A DNA stretch of 64,000 nucleotides from CALEMW01 sp964343835 (GTDB taxonomy: Bacteria; Krumholzibacteriota; Krumholzibacteriia; LZORAL124-64-63): NCBI GenBank assembly GCA_964343835.1, contig CAYFKR010000020.1, positions 1 to 64,000 on the forward strand, read 5' to 3'. Each line of letters begins with the position of its first letter. Positions within the stretch are counted from its first letter, which is position 1. The notes below the pieces were generated by a model, which did no database searches, had not been told where the DNA came from, and saw nothing but the letters and a program-made list of their open reading frames with translations. This document shows, one piece after another, positions 9,599 through 19,500 of the stretch. Position numbers and translations under genes: made by a program.

Positions 9599-10324
9599 CT
9601 AGTACTCCTCGGTGAATCGGTAGCCGATGCCCCACACCGTCAGGATGTAGCGGGGGCGGTTCGGGTTGTTCTCGACCTTGCCGCGCAGCCTGTTCACGTG
9701 GGAGTTGACGGTGTGCTCGTACACGTCCGAATCCTGGTCCCAGACCAGGTCCAGGAGCTGCCGCCGGGAGAACGTGCGGCCGGGCTTGGCGGCCAGGGTG
9801 TAGAGCAGGTCGTACTCCTTGAGGGTGAGCTGCACGGTCTCGCCGCCCACGGTCACCTTCCGCTTGGCGGGCTCGATCTTCAGGCGGCCGAAATCCAGCA
9901 CCTTCTCGTGCTCGCTGCCCTCGGCGATGCTGCGGGCCAGCTCGATGCGGCGCAGCAGCACCTTCATGCGCGCGGTCAGCTCACGCAGGCTGAAGGGCTT
10001 GGTCATGTAGTCGTCGCAGCCGAGCTCCAGGCCCAGGACCTTGTCGGTCTCCTCGCCGCGGGCGGTGAGCATGAGCACGGGGATCTGGCGGTTGCGCTCG
10101 CGGATGGAGCGCAGCACGTCCATGCCGGACATGCCCGGGAGCATCCAGTCCAGCAGGACGATGTCCCAGTCGCCGTCCGGGAACGCGGCGGCACCGTCGC
10201 GCCCGTCGTGGATCGCGACGACCTCGTAGCCCTCGTTCTGCAGGTGGACGGTCACGACCTCGGCCAGGTCGCGGTCGTCCTCCACCAGGAGGACCCGGTT
10301 CGGTCGGTTCACGTTCGTCATCAT
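9599..10324 (-). CDS. OmpR/PhoB-family response regulator
   Basis: About 240 residues: receiver domain with the acidic pair E14-D15, phospho-acceptor D58 in LLDWMLPG, T86 and K108 in MTKPF (numbered from the second ATG), then a winged-helix DNA-binding domain to the C-terminus. Two adjacent ATGs (10324 and 10321) compete: GGAG at 10329-10332 lies 4 nt from the first and 7 nt from the second, so 10321 may be the real start. A longer in-frame extension to 10600 has no ribosome binding site and crosses the regulatory region, so I reject it. Immediately upstream are three 11-bp-spaced YGTG repeats, suggesting autoregulation. Its cognate kinase follows directly. Confidence 0.93.
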   Translation of the reverse strand: MMTNVNRPNRVLLVEDDRDLAEVVTVHLQNEGYEVVAIHDGRDGAAAFPDGDWDIVLLDWMLPGMSGMDVLRSIRERNRQIPVLMLTARGEETDKVLGLELGCDDYMTKPFSLRELTARMKVLLRRIELARSIAEGSEHEKVLDFGRLKIEPAKRKVTVGGETVQLTLKEYDLLYTLAAKPGRTFSRRQLLDLVWDQDSDVYEHTVNSHVNRLRGKVENNPNRPRYILTVWGIGYRFTEEY

Positions 10325-10345
10325 GATTCTCCACGGACAATGATC

Positions 10346-10372
10346 GCACAATTGTCTCACGAACGTATCACA
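10346..10372 (-). promoter_or_regulatory. Triple 11-bp-spaced YGTGA operator upstream of the response regulator
   Basis: Read on the minus strand, TGTGA (10372-10368), CGTGA (10361-10357) and TGTGC (10350-10346) recur at exactly 11-bp intervals just ahead of the regulator ATG. OmpR/PhoB-family regulators bind tandem direct repeats with 11-bp periodicity, so this is a likely autoregulatory site. No convincing -10 could be placed with it. Confidence 0.5.
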
Positions 10373-10504
10373 CGGCGCAGTTGCAGGTTGCACGCACGAA
10401 GATGGGCCGTGAGGCGGGTGCGGGCAACAGGTTCCGTGGGGTTTTCGGCCGCCCGGGGGACGCTTGGAGAGGAGGAATGCATTCCTGGGCAAAAATATGA
10501 GAAC

Positions 10505-10539
10505 TCCGTGACGGTTTTGTGAGATTTGGAGGCTATCGC
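10505..10539 (+). promoter_or_regulatory. Tandem YGTGA repeats plus -10, driving transcription to the right
   Basis: TCCGTGACGGT (10505-10515) is followed directly by TTTGTGAGATT (10516-10526), giving two YGTGA cores 11 bp apart. Seven bases later comes a possible -10, TATCGC (10534-10539). The layout, with activator repeats replacing the -35 and about 11 bp between the second core and the -10, is that of PhoB-activated promoters. It points at the terminator at 10623-10660, not at a protein gene. Confidence 0.45.
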
Positions 10540-10545
10540 TATCTG

Positions 10546-10660
10546 CGTCGGGGGCCTTCAACGGCTCCGTCAGACGTTCGCAGGGACCGGGCAAGAGCAC
10601 CGCTCTTGGTCGGTGTCCAGAGACTCGGGGTCACCGGCGGGGGTTGCCCCGAGTTTTTTT
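10546..10660 (+). ncRNA. Candidate small RNA 1 under the two-component system
   Basis: About 115 nt between the promoter-like element at 10505-10539 and a strong intrinsic terminator. There is no credible reading frame with a ribosome site. A perfect internal hairpin, CAAGAGC-acc-GCTCTTG, lies near 10592-10608. The start is estimated from the -10 position; existence as a transcript is inferred. Confidence 0.35.
10623..10660 (+). terminator. Intrinsic terminator with seven T
   Basis: ACTCGGGG (10623-10630) pairs perfectly with CCCCGAGT (10647-10654), followed by a T-run ending at 10660. No plus-strand protein gene lies upstream since 8093, so it must end a noncoding transcript. Confidence 0.8.
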
Positions 10661-10707
10661 GCCCTGCGGTACCCATATTTCCGTGAATGATGCCGATATT
10701 TGATCTC

Positions 10708-10742
10708 TCCGTGATTCTTCCGTGATCCTCACCCTCTACGAT
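10708..10742 (+). promoter_or_regulatory. Near-perfect tandem 11-bp repeat plus -10
   Basis: TCCGTGATTCT (10708-10718) and TCCGTGATCCT (10719-10729) differ at one base. After seven bases comes TACGAT (10737-10742), a fair -10. The spacing is the same as at 10505-10539. CCGTGAT matches the PhoB half-site CTGTCAT at five of seven positions. A further lone TCCGTGA lies at 10680-10686. Confidence 0.55.
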
Positions 10743-10748
10743 GATTGC

Positions 10749-10968
10749 AGTCGAGCAGACAGACACGACAGAGCAAGTCCATGTCACGCCCGCTGCTCTT
10801 CGACATCGGATCCCTCAGGTCGCCGTCGCGATGGGATCCAGGATTTCGCAGCCACGCGTCCCTGGGATGCCATGAGCGAGGAAGCGGGCGCATTTTCTGA
10901 CCGGTGCGGTCTCTGACCGGGCCGGTTCGGACCCGGAGTCCCGGCGGGGGGGCTCCGGGTCGTTTTTT
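10749..10968 (+). ncRNA. Candidate small RNA 2 under the two-component system
   Basis: About 220 nt from the estimated start after TACGAT to the terminator at 10931-10968. No convincing protein-coding frame; GGATCC-centred and other short inverted repeats are present. The loop of its terminator resembles that of candidate RNA 1 (both contain CCGGCGGGGG), hinting at common origin. It might instead be a long leader, but the terminator precedes the ABC gene, which has its own promoter-like sequence. Confidence 0.35.
10931..10968 (+). terminator. Intrinsic terminator with six T
   Basis: ACCCGGAG (10931-10938) pairs perfectly with CTCCGGGT (10953-10960), followed by CG and TTTTTT. It lies 70 to 90 nt before the ABC transporter gene. 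Confidence 0.8.
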
Positions 10969-11001
10969 CATCCCTGCAACATTTCCGCCGCCCCTCCGTT
11001 G

Positions 11002-11030
11002 TTGCCCCCGCCGGGCCGCACACCTATCCT
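11002..11030 (+). promoter_or_regulatory. Possible promoter of the ABC exporter operon
   Basis: TTGCCC (11002-11007) and TATCCT (11025-11030) are 17 bases apart, each matching four of six consensus bases. It would give a leader of about 20 nt. Confidence 0.35.
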
Positions 11031-11059
11031 GCGTTGGCACCATGAGCGAAAGGAACGCC

Positions 11060-12009
<950 letters not shown>

Positions 12010-12013
<4 letters not shown>

Positions 12014-13266
12014 GCAAGCTCATCGCCATCATCCGGCGGGAATATCTGGAACGGGTCCGCAGCAAGGGCTTCGTCATCAGTACGGTGCTGATCCCCATGC
12101 TGATGTCCCTGACCATCGTGGTGCCCATGCTGGTGGGGGAGAAGGTGGACGAGCGCAGCACCGTGGCCGTCCTCGACCCCAACGGCCGCTGGCTCGCGGA
12201 CATCGAGCGAGTGGTCGCCGAACGCTCCGGCGGCAACGTGGAGATCATGCCTCTGCGCCTGGACGGGCAGTCCCTGGAGGTCCGCGAACAGGCGGTCCAG
12301 GACCTGGTCCGCGAGGGCGTGGTCAAGGGCGGCATCGTGCTGGACGAGGACTTCATGGGCACGGAGAAGCTCCGCTTCTACGTGAAGTCGGTGGCCGCCG
12401 GACTGGCCAGCGACACCCTGCGCCCGGCCATCATCCAGGTGCTGCGCAGCGCCCGCTTCGCCGAGGCCGGCATTCCCGAGAGCCAGACCGCCTACCTGCT
12501 GTCCTACACGCGCTGGGAGCGACTGACGGTCCAGGAGGAGGGCGGCGCCACGCAGCGCGACGAGCGCGCGGTCTTCGGCATGGCCATGACCCTGATCATG
12601 ATGCTCTACATGATGGTCCTGCTCTACGGGCAGCAGACCCTGACCGGCGTCATCGAGGAGAAGACCACCCGCGTGGTGGAGGTGCTGCTGTCGAGCGTGC
12701 CTTCGCGCACCCTGATGCTGGGCAAGATCCTGGGCATCGGGTCCGCGGGGCTCACCCAGGTGCTGATCTGGACCCTGAGCATCTGGGCCGCCTCGACGAG
12801 GGGGCTCAACGTGGCGGGGATGACCTTCGACGCCTCGGTGCTGTCGCCGTTCATCCTCGTGTCGTTCCTGATGTTCTTCGTGCTCGGCTTCCTGATGTTC
12901 TCGGCCCTGTACGCCGGGGTGGGGGCCGTGTGCAACACGCTGCAGGAGGCCCAGCCCTTCTCCACGCCCATCATGATGTTCATCATCATCCCCATGGTGA
13001 TGATGATGGTGGTGATGAAGGACCCGGGCGGCACCGTGGCCACGGTCATGAGCCTCATCCCCATGTTCACGCCCATCATGATGTTCATGCGCGTGATCCT
13101 GGAGACGCCGCCCATGTGGCAGATCGTGCTGAGCTGGGTGCTGGTGGGGGGCTCCATCATCGTCTTCGCGCGGGCGGCCGGTAAGCTGTTCCGGGTGGGG
13201 ATCCTGATGCATGGGGCGGCGCCGACCTGGGGGACCCTGGTGAAGGTGCTGCGACAGCCGGACTGA
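12010..13266 (+). CDS. ABC-2 type permease (NatB-like)
   Basis: 418 residues. One hydrophobic segment near the N-terminus (about 20-45), a soluble extracytoplasmic stretch to about 190, then five or so membrane segments in the C-terminal half. This is the NatB/ABC-2 architecture. TLTGVIEEKTTRVVEVLLSS is the conserved loop before the membrane core. The start overlaps the ATPase gene by four bases, so the two are translated together. It is followed by an intrinsic terminator. Confidence 0.9.
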
Positions 13267-13286
13267 TGCATCCTCGATCGTGATCG

Positions 13287-13316
13287 AAGCCCTCCTCCTC
13301 AAGGGGGAGGGCTTTG
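13287..13316 (+). terminator. Terminator after the ABC operon
   Basis: AAGCCCTCC (13287-13295) pairs with GGAGGGCTT (13306-13314), ending in a short T-rich stretch. Confidence 0.65.
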
Positions 13317-13339
13317 TCGTCCCTGCCTGTTCGGGCCTG

Positions 13340-13348
13340 TGATAGAAT
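13340..13348 (+). promoter_or_regulatory. Extended -10 promoter for the GH57 gene
   Basis: TGATAGAAT reads as an extended -10 (TG-N-TAGAAT). No good -35 is visible. It lies 29 nt before the chosen start. Confidence 0.4.
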
Positions 13349-13376
13349 GAAGCGTCTGCATCATCGGGAGGACGAA

Positions 13377-16300
13377 TTGAAACGGATCATCATCGCAATG
13401 CTCCTGCTGGCGGCCTGCGCGGCCCTGGCGAGCGACGGCGTGCACACCACCTACCTGTGGCACATGCACCAGCCCATCTACTGGCCCGACCAGAGCACCT
13501 GGACGCCGGGGCGGTACGAGACGGTCTACGAGACCATCACCCTGGGCCATTCCCAGAACGACGAGTTCACCATCTTCAACTCGGACGACCGGGTGGCGGA
13601 CTACCAGTGGTATCCCAAGGACGCCATCTCCTCGATCTCCGATCTGCCGGAGGCCGGGGCGCAGATCTCGTTCGCCGGGGCGCTCATGGAGAACCTGTTC
13701 TCCCTGGGCAACGCGGGCTGGAACGGGGGACGCTATGCGTCGAACTGGTACGACCACTACCGCACCGCACGGGGCTGGCTGAACACGGCGGGCGACCCGC
13801 GCCTGGACCTGGTGATGGTGGGCTTCCACCACGCCATCGGGCCCCTGCTGCCCGACGCCGCCTTCCGCATGGAGCTGGCCTGCGCCGCCGAGATCTACGA
13901 CGACGCCTGGGGCGGCGGCACCCGGTCGGTCGGGTTCTTCCCGGCGGAGATGTGCTTCAGCGAGCGGCTGATCCCGGCCCTGGTGGACGCGGGGGTGGAG
14001 TGGTCCATCGTGCCGGACCTGCACATCGCCCGCTCCTGCGCCGACTATCCCTGGGCCGCCAACGAGGACAACTGCGACGCCCCCAACCCGGCCGACCAGG
14101 TGAACCCCTCCCAGGCGAACTGGACCAACCACTTCATCAGTCGCGGCGTGTCCCTGAAGATCCCTTACCCGTACGGCTTCACACCCCATCGCGCCGTGCA
14201 CGTGGACCCGGCCACGGGGCTGGGCGACACCCTCGTGGTGGTGCCCGCCGCCAACGCCATGGGCTGGGAGGAGGGCTACGGCCTGTTCGGCACCGGCGGC
14301 ATCGATGCGATGGCCTGGGCCAACGACCCCGCCCGTCCCATGCTCGTGCTCTTCGCCCACGACGGCGACAACGCCTGGAGCGGCGGCCACTCCTACTACA
14401 ACGAGAACGTCACGGGCTTCAGCCACGCCGCTGCGAGCCAGGGCTACACCCCGTCCACCGTCGCCACCTACCTGCGCCATCACCCGGTGCCCTACGCGGA
14501 CGTGGTCCACGTGGAGGACGGCGGCTGGGTCAACGCCGACGGCGACTTCGGCTCGCCCCAGTACATCAACTGGAACTGGCCGCTGGTGAACGCGTCGGGC
14601 GAGTTCGACATCCCCGGCGGCTGGGCCGAGGACGAGCGCAACTGGGCCGTGCTCATGGCCGCCCAGAACCGCGTGGAGACGGCCTGCGCCCTGCTGCCCG
14701 CCGTGGACCCCGCCAAGGTCATGGACCCCCTGTCCGGCGCCCACGACGGCGAGCGCGCCTGGCACTACCTGCTGGCGGGCTACGAGAGCGGCTATATGTA
14801 CTACGGTGCCTCGCTGGACATGGAGATCAAGCCGACCCTGGCCTGCAACGAGGCCACCGCGCTGGTCGACCCCATCGTGGCCGGCGGTTCCGACCTGGTG
14901 CCGCCCACGGTCTGGCTGCCCCAGCGTCTGCCCTGGAACCCGGGCGGCCAGGGCGGCGGCGCCCTGTGGGGCTACCCCGGCGGCCAGGGAGTGACCCTGC
15001 CCTCCGACTTCCACGTGTGGACCTTCGTGCACGACGTCAGCGGCCTGGCCCGCATCGAGCTCATGGTGCGCGAGGACGCGGACGGAACCAACGACACCGC
15101 CACCGTTGCCAACGAGACCTACGCCGGCGGCGCCGGCGTGGGGGCGTGGACGGCCATGCCCATGACCCTGCGCGCCATGCCCACCGGCGAGCCCTGGCCC
15201 ATGGGCGAGATCGACTTCACCGAGCTGCCCACCCACATCGCCGATCAGGCGTGGGTCGAGGTCGCTGGTTACTCGAACGTGCTGCTCGACTACTACATCG
15301 AGGCCGAGGACGTCCACGGCCACGTCACCCGTTCACCCATCCAACACGTGTGGGTGGGTGACGCCACGGGTCCCGGCCCCGACGGCGACGTGGTGTGGAC
15401 CGACCCCGACACCCTTACCGCCGGCCAGCCCGCCTCCCTGTGGTACGACCCGTCCGGACGGGAACTCGACGGCGCCGCATCGGTGCTCGCCCACCACGGC
15501 CGCAACGGCTGGCAGGCCGTGGTCGACTCGCCCATGACCTGGGACGCCGACTCCCTGGCCTGGCGTCTGGACTGGACCGTGGCCGCCGACGCCACGGTGG
15601 TGGACATGGTCTTCACCGACGGCGCCGGCACCTGGGACAACAACGGCGGCTCCGACTGGCACCTGCCCGTGGACGGCGGCGAGCCCGTGGTGTCGCCCTT
15701 CGTGATGGACGGCCAGGCCGATGCATCGGCCGACGTGGTGTCGTCGTGCGGCGGCGTCACGTTCTGGGCCAAGTGGGACGAGCCGTGGCTCTACGTGGCC
15801 ACCGACGCGCCAGCATCCTGGACCACCGACGACGTCTTCCTGATGGTCGGCGCCGGCGCCGCGGGCCCCGCTCCGTGGGGCAAGGCCGGCCAGGCACCCG
15901 CGTGGGACGCCATGCTGGCCCGCGAGTCCACCAACGGCTGGTCCGGCTGGTTCGACGCGGCGGGCAACACGCCGCCGGCAGGCCGGTTCGAGCAGACGTC
16001 GGGCGCAGTGTTCGAGGGCGTGCTCCATCTGGACGATCTGTATCCGTCCAACCGTCCGCTCGAGCTGCTGATCGGCCTGGCCGGATGGGCCACCGCCGAC
16101 GGCGGCGCGCTCGCGCACCAGTGCCCCACCGGCAACGGCGATGCCGACCTGACCGCCGACGAGTACGTGCCCGTCTGGGTGCCCGTGGGCGTGGACACGC
16201 CGCCGGTGCGCGACCTGTCCCTGACCGCCGCCCCCAACCCCTTCAACGGGCGCGTGGCGCTGCGGCTGGAGGGCCTCGGCGCGGGCATGGTGGACGTGAC

Positions 16301-16481
16301 GATCCACGACGCCGCCGGCCGCGCCGTGCGCCGCCTCTCGGTGCCCGTGGACGCCGCCACCGTGACGGTACGCTGGGACGGCCGTGACGACCGCGGCCGC
16401 CACGTACCGAGCGGAGCGTACTTCGTGCGGGGGAGGCAGGGCGGACGGACGGCGTCGGCCCGCGTGACTTACCTCAAGTAG
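13377..16481 (+). CDS. Secreted glycoside hydrolase family 57-like protein with FlgD-Ig-type tail
   Basis: About 1034 residues. I chose the TTG at 13377, which has GGGAGGA upstream and opens directly into a signal peptide (residues 1-19). The catalytic part starts with HMHQPIYW (29-36), the HQP motif of GH57. GFFPAEM with E191 fits the nucleophile region and HDGD (328-331) the acid/base region, so the active site looks complete. The middle holds likely carbohydrate-binding or Ig-like modules. The last 85 residues are a FlgD-Ig-like domain beginning PNPFNG and ending in YLK, the kind of tail used for export and anchoring in this lineage. Likely role: outside breakdown of alpha-glucans; substrate unproven. 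Confidence 0.82.
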   Translation: MKRIIIAMLLLAACAALASDGVHTTYLWHMHQPIYWPDQSTWTPGRYETVYETITLGHSQNDEFTIFNSDDRVADYQWYPKDAISSISDLPEAGAQISFAGALMENLFSLGNAGWNGGRYASNWYDHYRTARGWLNTAGDPRLDLVMVGFHHAIGPLLPDAAFRMELACAAEIYDDAWGGGTRSVGFFPAEMCFSERLIPALVDAGVEWSIVPDLHIARSCADYPWAANEDNCDAPNPADQVNPSQANWTNHFISRGVSLKIPYPYGFTPHRAVHVDPATGLGDTLVVVPAANAMGWEEGYGLFGTGGIDAMAWANDPARPMLVLFAHDGDNAWSGGHSYYNENVTGFSHAAASQGYTPSTVATYLRHHPVPYADVVHVEDGGWVNADGDFGSPQYINWNWPLVNASGEFDIPGGWAEDERNWAVLMAAQNRVETACALLPAVDPAKVMDPLSGAHDGERAWHYLLAGYESGYMYYGASLDMEIKPTLACNEATALVDPIVAGGSDLVPPTVWLPQRLPWNPGGQGGGALWGYPGGQGVTLPSDFHVWTFVHDVSGLARIELMVREDADGTNDTATVANETYAGGAGVGAWTAMPMTLRAMPTGEPWPMGEIDFTELPTHIADQAWVEVAGYSNVLLDYYIEAEDVHGHVTRSPIQHVWVGDATGPGPDGDVVWTDPDTLTAGQPASLWYDPSGRELDGAASVLAHHGRNGWQAVVDSPMTWDADSLAWRLDWTVAADATVVDMVFTDGAGTWDNNGGSDWHLPVDGGEPVVSPFVMDGQADASADVVSSCGGVTFWAKWDEPWLYVATDAPASWTTDDVFLMVGAGAAGPAPWGKAGQAPAWDAMLARESTNGWSGWFDAAGNTPPAGRFEQTSGAVFEGVLHLDDLYPSNRPLELLIGLAGWATADGGALAHQCPTGNGDADLTADEYVPVWVPVGVDTPPVRDLSLTAAPNPFNGRVALRLEGLGAGMVDVTIHDAAGRAVRRLSVPVDAATVTVRWDGRDDRGRHVPSGAYFVRGRQGGRTASARVTYLK

Positions 16482-16488
16482 ATCGAGG

Positions 16489-16516
16489 GGGGACGGCCGT
16501 TTGCCCGGCCGTCCCC
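16489..16516 (+). terminator. Hairpin after the GH57 gene, loop contains the next -35
   Basis: An 11-bp perfect stem (16489-16499 with 16506-16516) around a six-base loop. No T-run follows. Confidence 0.55.
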
Positions 16517-16530
16517 TCCGTCCGTAAGAT
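16501..16530 (+). promoter_or_regulatory. Promoter of paralog 1, -35 inside the hairpin loop
   Basis: TTGCCC (16501-16506) sits in the loop of the preceding hairpin and is 18 bases from TAAGAT (16525-16530). The same arrangement recurs before paralog 2. Confidence 0.45.
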
Positions 16531-16595
16531 TATCGTTGAACGACCGTATCCATTCCGATCCGTGTCTTATCGAAACCCCATCCGGAGGTCCCACC

Positions 16596-19500
16596 ATGAG
16601 GAACCTGACCCTGCTGCTCATCCTCCTGGCCGTCCTCGCTTCGGCGTCGGCGGCCTCCGTCCGCACCGAGGGGCTCCTGCCCGTCGACGGCTCCGAGACC
16701 ACGGCGGTGCTCACGAGCGCCGCTCCCTCGGCCGCCAAGTCGGACACCGTGTACCTGCTCGGCGGTCCCGGCCGCTGGGACGGCACCTTCCAGACCGAAG
16801 GCTCCACCTACCTGCCCGATTGGCACGGCTGGTACGGCGTGGACCTGACGGAGCGGAGCTACGAGATCTGGCACGTCGACACCTTCAACTCGCCGACCGG
16901 CACGTCGGCCGCCTGGTGCGGCGAGCTGTTCGCCTCCTGCGGGACCGGGGACCCCGCCGAGGGCTACGGCAACGGCTACGAGGAATTCCTGGTCTGGCGG
17001 GGAGTGGTGGCCGACGGCGCGCTGCCCGTGAACGTCACGGTGACCTTCGATCTGAACTACGACAACGAGCCCGGCTACGACTACCTGTATCTCGAGTACG
17101 AGACCGACATGGGCTGGCAGGAGGCCGCCGTCTACAACGGCAGCACCTACGACTCCGGCTCCGGCGCCTGGGTGCCCCTGCTGGGCGAGACCGCTTCCTT
17201 CACCATCCCCGGTGGATCGCTGGTCGGCGCGGCCGGCAACGAGGTCCACCTGCGCTTCCAGGCCATGAGCGACGGCGCCTGGTCCGACGCGGACTGCCTG
17301 TGGCCCACCTCCGGTCACAGCCAGGTCGACAACATCGCCGTGTCCGGCGACAACGGCCTGGCCGGCACCTACGACGACTTCGAGGGCGGCGACCTGGGCA
17401 ACTGGGAGCTGGAGTTCCCCACCAGCGTGGGCGACTTCTCCAAGATCTGGCCGTACCTCCACGACCTCGATCCCTGCGTGGACAACGAGACCTGCCAGGT
17501 GGCCTTCATCGACGACGGCGTCGTGGTGCCCTGCACCGGAGGCACCCTCGGCATCACCTGGACCTATGGTCCGGGATCCTACATCCACAACCTGACCGGC
17601 GGCTGCTTGGGCCCCGGCGGACATGTCGAGAACGAGGTCTGGTCCGCCGCCATCGCCTACGCCGACGAGGCGGGCACCCCCCTGGCCGCCACCCACGAGG
17701 GCGCGCAGTTCGCGTTCACCGTGTACCCGCACCTGCCCATCTCCAACGGCCTGTTCTGGGTGTGGCACGTGCAGTCCAGCACCGACGGCGGCGCCACCTG
17801 GCCCGCATGGGCCGACCGCAACTTCGTGCACTACGGCGACACGTCCTACCAGCGCGTCCACCAGACCGTCTCGGACCTGATGCAGCAGAACGCAACCCAT
17901 GTCCGGGTGGCGCTGGGCATCTACGAGATCGGCTGGATCTGGGGATTCGTGGGCACCGACGGCACGCCTGCACCCTACTTCGACAACGTGTCGTTCAAGG
18001 TCTACGCCATCGACGGCCCGCAGATCACCACCCGCGAGCTCCAGCTGGCCCAGGACTCGTTCCCCACCATCGGCGACATCGACCTGGTGGACCTGGGCGC
18101 CAACGACATCCGGTTCGACATGGCCAACGACATCCTGGGCGACAGGGGCTCGGCCGTGCTGCCCGGCGACTCCATCACCTTCGACATCACGGCCATCCGT
18201 TCGGGCTCGGTCCTCAACTCGCGGCCCCGTCTCTACTACTCCATGAAGGCGAACCCGCTGTTCGACCCCTACCGCCTGCACGCCACCAGCGGCTATGTGG
18301 AGGGCGATACCGTTTATGTCGGATCCGGTGCCGTGGTCCCCGACCGCTGGTCGTTCGACCTGCCGGACGAGGACTTCTTCTACCCCGGCGACATGATCCA
18401 CTACTACATCTGGGCCGAGGACGACCAGGCCGGCGACATCGGCGTGACCACCATGCCGGCGGCGCTGGACGGGTTCGGCGTCTTCCCCGGAGAGCCCGGC
18501 TACGTGTCCATGCTGTGGCCCCAGAGCTTCATCGTGCGCGGCCTGCCCTCCATCGACCACGCGGACGGCCGGCATCCCGACATCCTGTTCTGGAACGACT
18601 TCGGCGACCGCGGCGGCACCAACGAATGGCTCCACTCGTTCCACGAGTTGGGTCTGCAGGAGGGTATCGACTACGACATCTACTACACCAACGCCCCGTC
18701 GTCCGGCGTGAGCAACGGCCTCGGGTCGCGGGCGAGCCTCACCCAGATCGACGGCTACGAGAGCATCTTCTACACGTCCGGCAACCTGTCCGCCTACACC
18801 ATCTGCGGCCTGGACCTGTACGGGGACAAGTCCGACGACATCGGCCTGCTCGACTCCTGGCTCCTGGGCGGCGGCAACCTGATGATCACCGGCGACGGCG
18901 TCGCCAGCGACCTGGTCTACAGCCACGGTTCCGCCGGCGCGGCCTTCCTGTCCAACCACATGTCCGTGACGGTCCAGGGCAGCGACGTGTCGCAGCTCCT
19001 CGGAGGCATGATCTCGCCGACGATGGTCCCCGTCTCCGGCAACCAGCTCTTCCTCGACCAGGAAGTGATCGCCTACGGCTCCTGCCCGACCCTCAACTAC
19101 TTCGACGCCATCGTCCCCACCGGCTCCGCCGAAGCGGTGATGGAGTGGGAGGGCCACTCCGGTCTTGAGGTGGCGGGCGTCCTGAACGAGACCGCGTCGT
19201 CCCGGGTCGCCACCTTCCCGGTCGGCTTCTCGTTCTGGTGGACTCCCCAGGGCTACACGCCGCCTCCCGGAGCCCCGCATACCGCTGCGCGGACCACCCT
19301 GCTCTCCAGCATCCTGACGACGTTCGGTCACATCTGGTACTGGGTGGATGCGGACCTGCCCGCGGTGCTGTCCGCTGAAGTGGCCCCCAACCCCTTCAAC
19401 CCCCTCACCGAGATCCGCTACACGGTCCCGTCCCGCGGCCCCGTCTCCGTACGCGTCTACAACGTGCGCGGCGAGCTCGTCCGCACGCTGGTGGACGAGG

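Noticed and set aside
8090..10324. Naming the two-component genes phoR/phoB
   Set aside because: The kinase has a large external sensor domain and no phosphate genes are nearby; the half-site resemblance to the Pho box alone is not enough.
5999..10522. A 1507-codon open frame on the plus strand
   Set aside because: It crosses the symporter gene in another frame and runs antisense to the kinase and regulator genes; its composition is the P/R/A/G-rich noise of GC-rich DNA.
10325..10600. N-terminal extension of the response regulator by 92 residues
   Set aside because: No ribosome site, and it would translate the operator repeats; receiver domains start near the chosen ATG.
10540..10970. tRNA or known riboswitch in the region between regulator and ABC genes
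   Set aside because: No cloverleaf, T-loop consensus or recognisable aptamer core could be found by eye.
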